This document shows, piece after piece, positions 1 through 7,462 of a stretch of DNA of 12,752 nucleotides. Position 1 is the first letter of the stretch. Every line of letters begins with the position of its first letter. The notes beneath the pieces are model-generated. The model saw only the letters and a program-made list of their open reading frames with translations. It made no database searches and was not told the origin of the DNA. Source of the DNA: Gemmatimonadota bacterium (GTDB lineage: Bacteria > Gemmatimonadota > Gemmatimonadetes > Longimicrobiales > UBA6960); contig JAHWKH010000027.1 of the NCBI GenBank assembly GCA_019347995.1, forward strand, positions 1-12,752, written 5' to 3'. A program made the position numbers and the translations under genes.

Positions 1-457
1 CCTCCATCAGCTCCGCCGTGCGCGCGGCCGTCCCAGAGGGCTTGTCCAGCTTGCCGTCGTGGTGCAGCTCGATGATCTCCCCGCGGTCCATGTGCTGTGA
101 CGCCTCCGCGGCGAAGCGCATCATCAGCACCGCACCGACGGCGAAGTTCGGGGCGAAGAAGACGTTGGGCGCGTTGGGATCGGCGGTGCGGGCACGGATC
201 GGTTCGAGATCCCACCCGCTGGTCCCCACGACGACGTGCACGCCGGCCTCGAGGCAGGCCTGGACGTTGTCCAGCGCGGTGTCGGGACGGGTGAAGTCCA
301 CGACCACGTCGGCGTGGTCGAGCACGTCGGCCAGCGGGGTCTCCAAGGAAGGGTCGGCGCGCCCGGTGAGGAGGAGGTCCTCCGCACTCTCGACGGCCTG
401 GCACACGGCCTCCCCCATGCGCCCGGCGGCGCCGGCGACCGCGACGCGCAGGGCCAC
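1..457 (-). CDS. dapB: 4-hydroxy-tetrahydrodipicolinate reductase, C-terminus cut by window edge
   Basis: This enzyme performs the NAD(P)H-dependent reduction of the DapA product in cytoplasmic diaminopimelate/lysine synthesis. About 152 codons are present. The N-terminus gives a Rossmann start (VALRVAVAGAAGRMGEAV, with the GAAGRMG nucleotide loop), then VVVDFTRPD, VVVGTSGWD, and APNFAVGAVLM near residues 100-115. The catalytic segment IIELHHDGKLDKPSGTA follows near residues 128-144, with the paired histidines and the K-x-x-x-PSGTA substrate loop typical of DapB. The start is a GTG (455-457) whose first base is the last base of the upstream gene's TAG stop, so the two genes are translationally coupled. 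The remaining ~90 residues lie beyond base 1. The order M16 peptidase then dapB is one I associate with Actinobacteria. Identity is certain; organism of origin is inferred. Confidence 0.95.
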   Translation of the reverse strand, partial: MALRVAVAGAAGRMGEAVCQAVESAEDLLLTGRADPSLETPLADVLDHADVVVDFTRPDTALDNVQACLEAGVHVVVGTSGWDLEPIRARTADPNAPNVFFAPNFAVGAVLMMRFAAEASQHMDRGEIIELHHDGKLDKPSGTAARTAELME

Positions 458-936
458 TAGGCCGCCTCGGCCAGCGCGGGCCACACCGGCGCGAGCGCCG
501 CGCGGAAGGCCGGCTCGTCCTCGCCGATCCCCGCCGCGCTCAACCGCGCCGGGTCCAGCAGCGTGCGGGCCAGCCCGTCGACGTCCTCGGCGCCCACCGC
601 CTCGACGCGCTCGAGCAGCTCGTCGAGCTCCAGCAGCGGCACGTCGCCGAGCACGGACGTCCCGAGGCGGTGCATGCGCGCCATCGTCGACTCCAGCCCC
701 AGCACGATGCGGCCCTTGACGTGCTCGCGCGCGCGGGCCAGCTCGCGGTCGTCGACGCCGTCGTGCAGCAGCCTGGCCAGCTCGTCGCCCACCACCTGGA
801 GTGCCGGCGCGATGTTGTCGGGCCGGGTGCCCAGGTAGAGCCCGACCTCACCGCTGTCGGCGAACGTCGAGTGAAAGGAGTGCACCGCGTAGGCCAGGCC
901 GCGCTCCTCGCGCACCTGCTGGAGAAGGCCGGGCAG
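457..936 (-). pseudogene. M16-family zinc peptidase, 3' fragment (N-terminal catalytic half missing)
   Basis: Only the C-terminal ~157 residues of an insulinase/processing-peptidase-type M16 protein are recognisable. They begin at LLQQVREERGLAYAV, the strongly conserved arm of the second M16 domain. They continue through FADSGEVGLYLGTRPDNI and a helical LARAREHVKGRIVLGLES segment to the TAG overlapping dapB. M16 peptidases of this kind are usually a little over 400 residues, with the zinc motif HxxEH in the first domain; that part is absent. Upstream of about 925-936 the reading frame stays open but becomes the antisense of the Uma2 and upp genes and no longer resembles a peptidase; the expected glycine/serine-rich MSSRLF-type segment is already lost. 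The gene is therefore broken at a junction, either real or an assembly artefact. I use 936 as the approximate limit of homology. Confidence 0.8.
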
Positions 937-951
937 CACGAGCGAGCGATC

Positions 952-1482
952 GTGGCCCTGGAGGAGTACCTGGCCCTGCCGGACGAGGACGGCTACCGGA
1001 CGGAGCTGGTGAGGGGCGAGCTCGTCCGCGAGCCGCTTCCGGCGCCGCTTCACGGCAAGGTGGTCGGTCGCCTCTGCCGGCGGATCGGCGACCACGTCGA
1101 GACCCACGCGCTCGGGGAGGTGTTCGCCGAATCGGGATACGTGCTCGAGGAAGAGCCTCCCACGCTGCGCGGCCCGGACGTCTCCTTCGTCTCCAGCGGA
1201 CGGCTGCCGGAGCGCCCCGGAACGGGCTTCTGGTCCATGGCGCCCGACCTGGCCGTGGAGGTCCTCTCCCCCTCCAACCGGGCCGGCGAGGTGCAGGACA
1301 AGGTGGGCCAGTACCTCGAGGCCGGCGCCCGCCTGGTCTGGGTGGTGGACCCCGTGCGGGGCACCGCCGCCGAGTACCGCGCCGGGGGAGAGGCGCGCCT
1401 CTTCGGGGCCGCCGACGCCCTGGATGGCGGCCACGTCCTGCCCGGGTTCCGCCTCCCGCTCGCCGACCTCTTCCGCACCTGA
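952..1482 (+). CDS. Uma2-family PD-(D/E)XK endonuclease-like protein
   Basis: From the GTG at 952 this is a 176-residue protein with the full Uma2 pattern: a start-proximal LEEYLALPDEDG, then GYRTELVRGELVRE, PDVSFV with Asp76, DLAVEVLSPSN with Glu103, and the QDKVGQYLEAGARLVW helix with Lys117. The Asp/Glu/Lys set is the expected PD-(D/E)XK core. Uma2 proteins are usually about 180-200 residues, so at most a few N-terminal residues are missing. The frame is open further upstream to an ATG at 670, but that stretch is antisense to the M16 gene and unlike Uma2, so it was not used. No clear ribosome-binding site precedes 952; the native start may have been lost at the junction near 920-950. It lies 12 bases before upp on the same strand. 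The role of Uma2 proteins is poorly established; nuclease activity is predicted from the fold. Confidence 0.85.
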   Translation: MALEEYLALPDEDGYRTELVRGELVREPLPAPLHGKVVGRLCRRIGDHVETHALGEVFAESGYVLEEEPPTLRGPDVSFVSSGRLPERPGTGFWSMAPDLAVEVLSPSNRAGEVQDKVGQYLEAGARLVWVVDPVRGTAAEYRAGGEARLFGAADALDGGHVLPGFRLPLADLFRT

Positions 1483-1494
1483 TCGAGGCGCGCC

Positions 1495-2139
1495 GTGACC
1501 GAACCGCGTGATCTTTCGAACCTCACCGTCCTCGACCACCCCCTCATCGTCCACAAGCTGTCGCACCTGCGCCGGCGGACCACGTCGGTGAAGCTCTTCA
1601 AGGAGCTGGTGGACGAGATCGCGATGCTGCTGGCCTACGAGGTCACGCGCGACCTGGCCACCGAGGCCGTGGAGGTGGAGACGCCCCTCGAGACCACCAC
1701 GGGCCGCCGGATCAAGGGCAAGAAGCTGGTGCTGGTGCCCATCCTGCGGGCCGGGCTGGGCATGGTGGAGGGCATCGTGCGCCTGGTGCCGGGAGCGCGG
1801 GTGGGCCACGTGGGCCTCTACCGCGACGAGGAGACGCTCGAGCCGGTGGAGTACTACGTGAAGGTGCCGGATCCGCGGAACCGGACGTTCGTCGTCCTGG
1901 ACCCCATGCTGGCCACGGGCGGCTCGGCCGTCGCGGCGGTGCGCCTCATCAAGGAGCGGGGCGCCGACGACGTGCGCTTCATGTGCCTGGTGGCGGCGCC
2001 GGAGGGGGTGGCGGCCCTGGCCGCGGCCCATCCCGACGTCCCCGTCTACGCGGCCGCGCTGGACCGGGAGCTCGACGAGAACGGCTACATCCGCCCCGGG
2101 CTGGGAGACGCGGGAGACCGGCTGTTCGGAACGCGCTGA
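1495..2139 (+). CDS. upp: uracil phosphoribosyltransferase
   Basis: This cytosolic salvage enzyme makes UMP and pyrophosphate from uracil and PRPP. The 214-residue length is normal for the family. Visible motifs are [19 protein letters not shown] at the N-terminus, the [13 protein letters not shown] loop (residues 81-93), the PRPP-binding [13 protein letters not shown] (residues 133-145), and the uracil-binding C-terminal [17 protein letters not shown] (residues 196-212). It starts at a GTG; a GAGG at 1485-1488 with a 6-base spacer supports this start. It is 12 bases downstream of the Uma2 gene, so the two are probably co-transcribed, with no obvious functional link. It converges on ktrA, and the two stop codons sit in the two arms of a shared inverted repeat. 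Confidence 0.97.
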   Translation: MTEPRDLSNLTVLDHPLIVHKLSHLRRRTTSVKLFKELVDEIAMLLAYEVTRDLATEAVEVETPLETTTGRRIKGKKLVLVPILRAGLGMVEGIVRLVPGARVGHVGLYRDEETLEPVEYYVKVPDPRNRTFVVLDPMLATGGSAVAAVRLIKERGADDVRFMCLVAAPEGVAALAAAHPDVPVYAAALDRELDENGYIRPGLGDAGDRLFGTR

Positions 2140-2181
2140 GGGGCGCCACCGCCGACCGCGTCGCGCTTCTTCCCTCAGCGC
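2133..2181. terminator. perfect 10-bp inverted repeat spanning both convergent stop codons; possible bidirectional terminator
   Basis: GCGCTGAGGG at 2133-2142 is the exact reverse complement of CCCTCAGCGC at 2172-2181. The left arm contains the upp TGA (2137-2139) and the right arm contains the ktrA stop (2175-2177 read on the minus strand). Inside the loop, GCGC at 2143-2146 can pair with GCGC at 2163-2166, giving a longer imperfect stem. There is no strong U tract on either side (only TTT at 2184-2186), so this is not a classical intrinsic terminator. Its position between convergent genes nevertheless fits a bidirectional transcription end or 3'-end stabiliser. Confidence 0.5.
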
Positions 2182-2852
2182 CGCTTTCCGCCCCCTTCGA
2201 TGCCCCGGGTCATGCGCGCCAGCGTCTCGTCGTCGCCGGCGACGATGGCGATGTCGGACTCGGTGAGGGGGGCGTCCGCGTCGGGCACGACGTTCCAGCG
2301 ATCGGCCAGGACGTCGTAGAGCGCCACGATCTGCACGCCGTGGCGGGAGGGAAGGGCCAGCTCCCTCAGGCTCCTGCCCAGCCACGCGTCGGGAATCGCT
2401 ATCTCCTGGATGGAGTAGCCCTCCCCCAGCTGCACGTAGTCCAGGACCGTGGTGGACGCGAGACGGCGCGCGATGCGCTCGGCCGACTCGCGCTCGGGGA
2501 AGATGAGCTCGTCGATCTCGAAGCGCTCCATGGCCCGGGCCGCCCGCACGCTGGAGACCTTGGCGTACAGCCGCTCCACCCCCACCTCCCGCAGCGCCAT
2601 CGCCGCGAGGATCGAGGCGGCCAGGTCGTTCCCGGTGCTGATGACGCCCGCGTCGGCGTCCTCGGCTCCGATCTGGCGCAGCGTGTCGGGCTCGGTGCCA
2701 TCGGCCACCACCGCGCGGGTCACCTTGGCGGTGTAGCGGTCGACGAGAGCCTCGTTGGTGTCGACGGCGATGACTTCGAAGCCCTGCTCGTAGAGCGCCT
2801 GCGCCACCCAGGAGCCGAAGCGGCCCAGCCCGATCACCACGAAGCGCTTCAT
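2175..2852 (-). CDS. KtrA/TrkA-type RCK gating subunit of a potassium uptake channel
   Basis: This is a single-RCK protein of 225 residues, the usual size for KtrA/KtrC. Residues 1-13 (MKRFVVIGLGRFG) carry the GxGxxG nucleotide loop, and Asp31 in VIAVDTNE closes the second strand as in NAD/ATP-binding RCK_N domains. The RCK_N region runs to about residue 130, including VISTGNDLAASI. The RCK_C region (about 135-215) contains IQEIAIPDAWLGRSLREL and SDIAIVAGDDETLARM. Such proteins form octameric cytoplasmic rings that bind ATP/ADP (and, in some groups, c-di-AMP) and gate a KtrB pore. It is the last gene of the minus-strand potassium operon, 46 bases after the ktrB-like gene, its likely partner. 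The start is ATG; a G-rich run 8-12 bases upstream could serve as a weak ribosome-binding site. Confidence 0.92.
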   Translation of the reverse strand: MKRFVVIGLGRFGSWVAQALYEQGFEVIAVDTNEALVDRYTAKVTRAVVADGTEPDTLRQIGAEDADAGVISTGNDLAASILAAMALREVGVERLYAKVSSVRAARAMERFEIDELIFPERESAERIARRLASTTVLDYVQLGEGYSIQEIAIPDAWLGRSLRELALPSRHGVQIVALYDVLADRWNVVPDADAPLTESDIAIVAGDDETLARMTRGIEGGGKRR

Positions 2853-2898
2853 GTGCGTCTGCCCCCGGGAGGATGTCGAAAGTCTGAGGTCGGAGCGG

Positions 2899-4305
2899 TC
2901 ATCCCACGATCACGTCCTCGTGCCCGTAGCGGAAGTCGGCGCGCCGGCGCTCGACCGCCACGGTCATGGCGGCGACGACGGCCGTGGGGCCGACGCGTCC
3001 CAGGAACATCAGGGCGGTGACCACCAGGCGACCCAGCGTGGAGAGGGCCGGCGTCGAGCCCATGGAGAGGCCCACCGTGCCGAAGGCGCTGTGGGCTTCG
3101 AACACCAGCATCGTGAAGGCCTCCCGGTCGCCCATCGGAACCGCCCCCACCTCGGTCACCAGCAGGGCGAACACGGCGCCCCCCAGGATGAGAAGCCCGC
3201 CCACCACCAGCCCCGCCGCCCGGTAGAGCGTGGCGCGGGGGACGGTGCGGTCGAAGACGTGCACGTCCTCCTCGCCGCGGAGCCGTGCGGCCAGGGCGAG
3301 GAAGAGCAGCGCCAGCACCACCGTCTTGAATCCGCCGGCCGTGGACCCGGGGGAGCCGCCGACGAGCATGAGGATGACGGTGAGGAAGAGCGAGGCGTTG
3401 GAGACCGCGGCGTAGTCCACGGAGTTGAAGCCCGCCGTGCGCGGGGTGACCGACATGAAGGCGGCGTTGGCGAGCTTGTCGTCCACGTTCAGCGTGGCGA
3501 GCTGCCCCGTCCACTCGAACGCCGCGAACGCCCCCCACGCGACGACCAGGAGGAACGCGGTGGTGGTGAGCACGAGGCGCGTGTGCACCGACAAGCGGCG
3601 GGTCTCGCGATGGAGGAAGCGTACGCGCAGGTCCTCCAGCACGATGAAGCCCAGGCCGCCCGTCACCACCAGGGCCGACACGACGAGCAGCACGCTGACC
3701 TGGCCCTGGAAGCCCATGAGGGAGTCGCTGAACGTAGAGAAGCCGGCGTTGCAGAACGCCGAGACGGCGTTGAAGACGGCGTGCCATATCGCCCCCCCGG
3801 CGCCGAGCTCCTGGCGCCACAGGATCCAGAGGAGGACCGCCCCGACGGCTTCCAGGGCGAACGTCACGGTCATGACGGTCCGGAGGAGGCCCTTCGACTC
3901 GATGTGGCGGAGGTAGGCGGCCTCGCCTCCGGCCGCCTCCTCCATGTGCAGCGACGCCCGCCGTCCCAGGGCGGTGAGCGTCAGCGTGGTGAACGTGAGG
4001 ATCCCCAGGCCCCCCGCCTGGATGAGCAGCAGGATCCAGAGCTGCCCCCAGAACGTGAAATAGGTGGCGGTGTCCACCACGATGAGGCCCGTGACGCACA
4101 CCGCGCTGGTGGCGGTGAAGAGGGCGTCGACGAAGCCCAGGTCCGTGGCGGTGTAGAGTCCCGGCAGCCACAGGAGGCCGGCCGTCCCCGCGGCGACCAG
4201 CCCCGCGAACGACGCCACGAGGAGCTGGGCTCCGGTGAGGATCGGCCGGCGCCGATCTCCCCGCACGGCGGCCGTGGGATCGAGGGTCAGCAGGGGGCGC
4301 AGCAC
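2899..4305 (-). CDS. KtrB-like potassium/sodium uptake channel pore subunit
   Basis: This is a 468-residue polytopic inner-membrane protein of the Trk/Ktr/HKT superfamily. It shows the expected four pore loops: SAVCVTGL (67-74), SAFCNAGF (182-189), TPRTAGFN (287-294) and SAFGTVGL (406-413), each with the single conserved glycine of the selectivity filter (73, 188, 292, 412). A GGSPGSTAGG segment (317-326) follows the third filter, matching the flexible intramembrane loop known in KtrB. The first membrane segment begins near residue 24. These features separate it from the TrkH-like protein encoded just upstream. The start is a GTG 16 bases after the trkH stop; no in-frame ATG exists in that gap and the ribosome-binding site is weak, so coupling to trkH translation is likely. 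Downstream is the single-RCK ktrA-like gene, its probable gating partner. Confidence 0.92.
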   Translation of the reverse strand: MLRPLLTLDPTAAVRGDRRRPILTGAQLLVASFAGLVAAGTAGLLWLPGLYTATDLGFVDALFTATSAVCVTGLIVVDTATYFTFWGQLWILLLIQAGGLGILTFTTLTLTALGRRASLHMEEAAGGEAAYLRHIESKGLLRTVMTVTFALEAVGAVLLWILWRQELGAGGAIWHAVFNAVSAFCNAGFSTFSDSLMGFQGQVSVLLVVSALVVTGGLGFIVLEDLRVRFLHRETRRLSVHTRLVLTTTAFLLVVAWGAFAAFEWTGQLATLNVDDKLANAAFMSVTPRTAGFNSVDYAAVSNASLFLTVILMLVGGSPGSTAGGFKTVVLALLFLALAARLRGEEDVHVFDRTVPRATLYRAAGLVVGGLLILGGAVFALLVTEVGAVPMGDREAFTMLVFEAHSAFGTVGLSMGSTPALSTLGRLVVTALMFLGRVGPTAVVAAMTVAVERRRADFRYGHEDVIVG

Positions 4306-4321
4306 GCCTCGATGACCATGT

Positions 4322-5791
4322 TCAATGGAACGACTTCCTGCTCTTCCAGGTCTCGGGGTGGAACAGCAGGAGCACCGTGTAGATCTCCAGGCGTCCCACG
4401 AGCATGAGGAAGCTCAGGATCCCGAGGGCGGGCGACGACATCCAGCCGTAGTTGTCCGCGGGGCCGACGTCGGCGAGCCCGGGACCGATGTTGCCCACCG
4501 TCGCGGCGCTGGCGCCCAGGGCCGTGAGCAGGTCCATGCCCAGGAACGCCATGGCCGCGGTGCCCGCCAGGAAGAGGAGCGCGTAGAGGATCACGAACCC
4601 CACCACGTTGGCCAGCACGTCCTCCTTCACCGCCCGGCGGCCGATGCGCGCCAGCAGGATCGCCTTCGGGTGCAGGTGCTTGCGCAGCTCCACCCCCGTC
4701 TGCTTGAGGACCAGGAGCACGCGCACGGCCTTGACGCCCCCGCCCGTCGAGCCGGCCATGCCGCCCACGAACATGAGGAGGAAGAGGACGACCTGCGCCG
4801 CCGGGATCCACGCCTCGTAGTCGGCGGTGACGAACCCCGTGGTGGTGGTGATGGAGGTGGCCTGGAAGAGCGCATCCCGGGTCGCCCGCTCGAAGCCGGC
4901 CCCCGTCATCGGGTATTCGCCGGAAGAGACCGTCGCCGCGAGCAGGACGGCGGCGGCGCCCAGGATCACCAGGGTGAAGAAGCGCCACTCCTCGTCCTTC
5001 CAGTAGTCGAAGCGGCCCGTTGCGGCGCGGAAGTGCAGCGTGAAGTTGAGGCCGGCCAGGTACATGAACAGGATCGTGACGTACTGCACGTATGGCGAGG
5101 GGAACGCCGCGATGGAGGCGTTGCGCGTGGAGAACCCGCCGGTGGCCAGCGTCGCGAAGGTGTGGGTGACGGCGTCGAAGAGGCTCAGGCCGCCGCCGAG
5201 GTAGAGCAGCGTCTGCGCCACGGTGAGCGCCATGTACACGAGCCAGAGGAGCTTGGCGGTCTGGGCGATCCGCGGCCGCAGCCGCTCGGGCGTGGGGCCG
5301 GGCACCTCGGCCCTGAAGAGCTGCATGCCGCCGACGCCCAGGAACGGCAGGACCGCCACCACCAGCACGATGATCCCCATCCCGCCCAGCCAGTGGGTGA
5401 GGGAGCGCCAGAAGAGGATGCCGTGGGGCAGCGCTTCGATGTCGGAGAACACCGAGGCGCCGGTGGTGGTGAAGCCCGACATGGACTCGAACAGGGCCGC
5501 CACCGGGGAGTCGAGAACCCCGGTGAAGATGTACGGGAGGGCGCCGAACACGGCCGTCGCGGCCCACGCGAACGTGACGATGGCGTAGCCTTCCCGGATG
5601 GTCAGGTCGCCCTCGAAGCGGGTCGTCCGGTACAGGACCAGCCCCACGGCCCCGGTCATTCCGACGGCGGCGGCGATGGGGCCCGCGTCGCCGTCCCCGT
5701 ACAGGAGCGCGACGCCGGCGGCCACGCCCATGGCCAGGGCCACGAACACGAGCAGGAGCCCGACGACGTTGGCGACGTGGCGGAGCGACAC
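4322..5791 (-). CDS. trkH: TrkH-type potassium uptake channel pore subunit
   Basis: This 489-residue integral membrane protein is the usual length for TrkH and has about ten to twelve hydrophobic spans, including an N-terminal hairpin (residues 8-55) that KtrB proteins lack. The pore loops are GFTTTGAS (106-113), ATGGFSTR (216-223), TTTTGFVT (315-322) and ATVGNIGPG (430-438). GGMAGSTGGGVKAVR (343-357) is the intramembrane loop after the third filter. TrkH dimers take up potassium and are gated by a TrkA ring. The start is a GTG 12 bases after the trkA stop, so the two are clearly co-transcribed. The TrkA encoded immediately upstream, with two RCK units, is the natural partner. Confidence 0.94.
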   Translation of the reverse strand: MSLRHVANVVGLLLVFVALAMGVAAGVALLYGDGDAGPIAAAVGMTGAVGLVLYRTTRFEGDLTIREGYAIVTFAWAATAVFGALPYIFTGVLDSPVAALFESMSGFTTTGASVFSDIEALPHGILFWRSLTHWLGGMGIIVLVVAVLPFLGVGGMQLFRAEVPGPTPERLRPRIAQTAKLLWLVYMALTVAQTLLYLGGGLSLFDAVTHTFATLATGGFSTRNASIAAFPSPYVQYVTILFMYLAGLNFTLHFRAATGRFDYWKDEEWRFFTLVILGAAAVLLAATVSSGEYPMTGAGFERATRDALFQATSITTTTGFVTADYEAWIPAAQVVLFLLMFVGGMAGSTGGGVKAVRVLLVLKQTGVELRKHLHPKAILLARIGRRAVKEDVLANVVGFVILYALLFLAGTAAMAFLGMDLLTALGASAATVGNIGPGLADVGPADNYGWMSSPALGILSFLMLVGRLEIYTVLLLFHPETWKSRKSFH

Positions 5792-5803
5792 GTCAGGTGC
5801 CCG

Positions 5804-7147
5804 TCACTCGAAGTATTCCTCGATGTCGGCGATGGCGTCGGGCAGCGCGAACACGATGACCTCGTCGCCGGGCAGGATCCGGTCTCCGCCCGAGGGGATG
5901 ATGATCTCCTCCTCCCGGATGATGGTCCCGACGATGCCTCCGTGGGGGAAGTGCAGGTCCTTGAGCGCCTCCCCGGCGATGCGGGCGTCGGGGCCCACCT
6001 CGAACTGGATGGCCTCGGCGTCGATGCTCTTGAGGGAGGCCACCTTCGTCACCCGCCCCCGGCGGACGTAGCGCAGGATCGCGTTGACGGTCGACATGCG
6101 GGGCGAGACGGCCGCATCCACGCCCACCTTCGGAACCAGCGGCAGGTACTCGAACTTGTGGACGAGGCTCACCACCTTGCGCGCCCCCACCGACTTGGCC
6201 AGGAGGCTGGAGAGGAGGTTCGTCTCGTCGTTGCCCGTGCACGCGACGAAGCCGTCGATGCCGGCCACGCCCTCCATCTCGAGGAGCTCCAGGTCGGTGG
6301 CGTCGGCGTGGAGCACCAGGGACCGGGGCAGCGCTTCGGCCAGCTCCACGCAGCGCCGGCGGTCGTGGTCGAGGATCGTGCACTCGATGCCGTGCTCCTC
6401 CAGGACTTCGGCCAGGTACTGCCCTTCCGCGCTGCCCCCGGCGATCATGACGCGCTTCAGCGTGAAGCGCTCGTGGCCGGCCAGGGGCGGGATGTCCGCC
6501 ACCTCGCTGGTGGGCGAGAGGAGGTAGATGTGGTCGCCCGCCTCGATGCGGTCCCCGCCCCGGGGGATGCGCGTCCGGCCGTCACGAACGATGGCGGCCG
6601 TGACGTAGTGGTAGTCGCGTAGCTCCCGCCCCAGCTCGGCCAGGCTCCGCCCCGCCACCGGCGCCCCTTCCTTGACCTTGAGCCCGGTGAGCTGCACCCG
6701 GCCGTCGGCGAAGTGGGCGACTTCCGTGGCGGCGGCGCTGTGGAGGAGCTGGTACGTCTCCCAGGCGCACTCGCGCTCCGGGTTGATCATGAGGTCGATG
6801 CCCAGCTGCTCGCGGGAGAGGACGCTCCCCCGGGCGTAGTACTCGGGGCTGCTGATGCGGGCGATGGTGTACTCCACGCCCAGGCGGCTCGCCGCCAGGC
6901 ACGAGATGAGGTTCACCTCGTCCTTGCTGGTCACCGCCAGGAGCATGCGGGCGCCCCGGATGCCCGCCCGGTCCAGGACGGGCAGGGAGGCCCCGTTGCC
7001 CGCCACCGTCATGACGTCGAGCTGCTGGGCCGTGAACTCGGCCCGCTCCGGATCGGCCTCGATGATGGTGACGTCCTGATTCTCCAGCGAGAGGCGCTGG
7101 GCGAGGTGGAATCCCACCTCGCCGGCACCGACGATGAGGATTTTCAT
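5804..7147 (-). CDS. trkA: Trk potassium system NAD-binding peripheral protein TrkA (two RCK units)
   Basis: This 447-residue protein has a duplicated RCK_N-RCK_C arrangement, the classical TrkA form. The first RCK_N starts MKILIVGAGEVGFHLA with the GAGEVG loop (7-12) and ends its second strand in TIIEADPER. The first RCK_C covers about residues 145-215. The second RCK_N starts KRVMIAGGSAEGQYLAE with GGSAEG (237-242) and has Asp260 in CTILDHDRRR. The second RCK_C covers about 370-440 and ends EEYFE. It acts as a cytoplasmic ring on the TrkH dimer and senses nucleotides. I chose the ATG at 7147: the frame stays open for 38 more codons to an ATG at 7261, but that extension is Arg/Pro-rich and lies in the apparent leader. 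It is the first gene of the four-gene operon, downstream of the promoter at 7278-7307. Confidence 0.95.
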   Translation of the reverse strand: MKILIVGAGEVGFHLAQRLSLENQDVTIIEADPERAEFTAQQLDVMTVAGNGASLPVLDRAGIRGARMLLAVTSKDEVNLISCLAASRLGVEYTIARISSPEYYARGSVLSREQLGIDLMINPERECAWETYQLLHSAAATEVAHFADGRVQLTGLKVKEGAPVAGRSLAELGRELRDYHYVTAAIVRDGRTRIPRGGDRIEAGDHIYLLSPTSEVADIPPLAGHERFTLKRVMIAGGSAEGQYLAEVLEEHGIECTILDHDRRRCVELAEALPRSLVLHADATDLELLEMEGVAGIDGFVACTGNDETNLLSSLLAKSVGARKVVSLVHKFEYLPLVPKVGVDAAVSPRMSTVNAILRYVRRGRVTKVASLKSIDAEAIQFEVGPDARIAGEALKDLHFPHGGIVGTIIREEEIIIPSGGDRILPGDEVIVFALPDAIADIEEYFE

Positions 7148-7277
7148 CGCGTGGGATCGAAGGGCATCGGGCGGGGCGGCCCGGGGTGGGGACCGCCACG
7201 GAGGCAGAGCGCCAGGGAAGCTCGCCGCGGGACGGGATCGCCCCAGGCGGCCCCGACGCATACCCGCGGGCCGAGGG

Positions 7278-7307
7278 AAGCTAGACGAAGGGCGCGGCGG
7301 GTGTCAA
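7278..7307 (-). promoter_or_regulatory. probable housekeeping promoter of the trkA-trkH-ktrB-ktrA operon
   Basis: Read on the minus strand, a perfect -35 TTGACA (7302-7307) is followed after 18 bases by TAGCTT (7278-7283) as the -10. Transcription would begin near 7271, giving a leader of about 124 bases before the trkA ATG. A CCCGCGGG palindrome (7263-7270) lies right at the expected start point. The perfect -35 is striking in such GC-rich DNA; the -10 matches the consensus only at T1, A2 and T6. No experimental support. Confidence 0.55.
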
Positions 7308-7455
7308 AACGGCCCGCCGGTTGGCCGTCGGGAGGCGTGCCGAAGGGTCGAAACCCCGGAAAAAATCCCCGCCCGCAGGGAATGGAACTTGCACCTTCGT
7401 CAGGCAGAGGCACAGTCCAGAAGCCCCACACATCCGACACGATCCCATCGCATCC

Positions 7456-7462
7456 GAGAGGA
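7456..7462 (+). promoter_or_regulatory. Shine-Dalgarno site fixing the start of the eRF1-like gene
   Basis: GAGAGGA lies 6 bases before the ATG at 7469. It is the clearest ribosome-binding site in the window. It rules out the much longer open frame upstream (back to 6713), which is antisense to trkA. Confidence 0.75.

Noticed and set aside
670..951. Uma2 gene starting at the ATG at 670
   Set aside because: The extra 94 codons are antisense to the M16 peptidase fragment and share nothing with Uma2 N-termini.
937..2385. Very long minus-strand open frame continuing the M16 peptidase upstream to 2385
   Set aside because: Beyond ~936 it is antisense to the Uma2 and upp genes, Arg/His/Gly-rich and without peptidase motifs; it is open only because the DNA is GC-rich.
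2849..4407. Long open frames on both strands over the KtrB-like gene
   Set aside because: The true frame encodes all four selectivity-filter loops and the intramembrane loop; the others have low-complexity Arg/Gly/His-rich composition.
4287..6622. Long shadow frames opposite and alongside trkH and trkA
   Set aside because: No recognisable domains, biased composition, no ribosome-binding sites; fully explained by codon-position GC bias of the real genes.
7148..7261. N-terminal extension of TrkA by 38 residues to an ATG at 7261
   Set aside because: The extension is Arg/Pro/Ala-rich, unlike TrkA proteins, which begin directly at the MKILIVGAG strand, and it lies in the probable leader just after the promoter.
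7148..7271. c-di-AMP (ydaO-type) riboswitch before trkA
   Set aside because: Location would be apt, but I could not find the conserved core sequence; not called without a covariance search.
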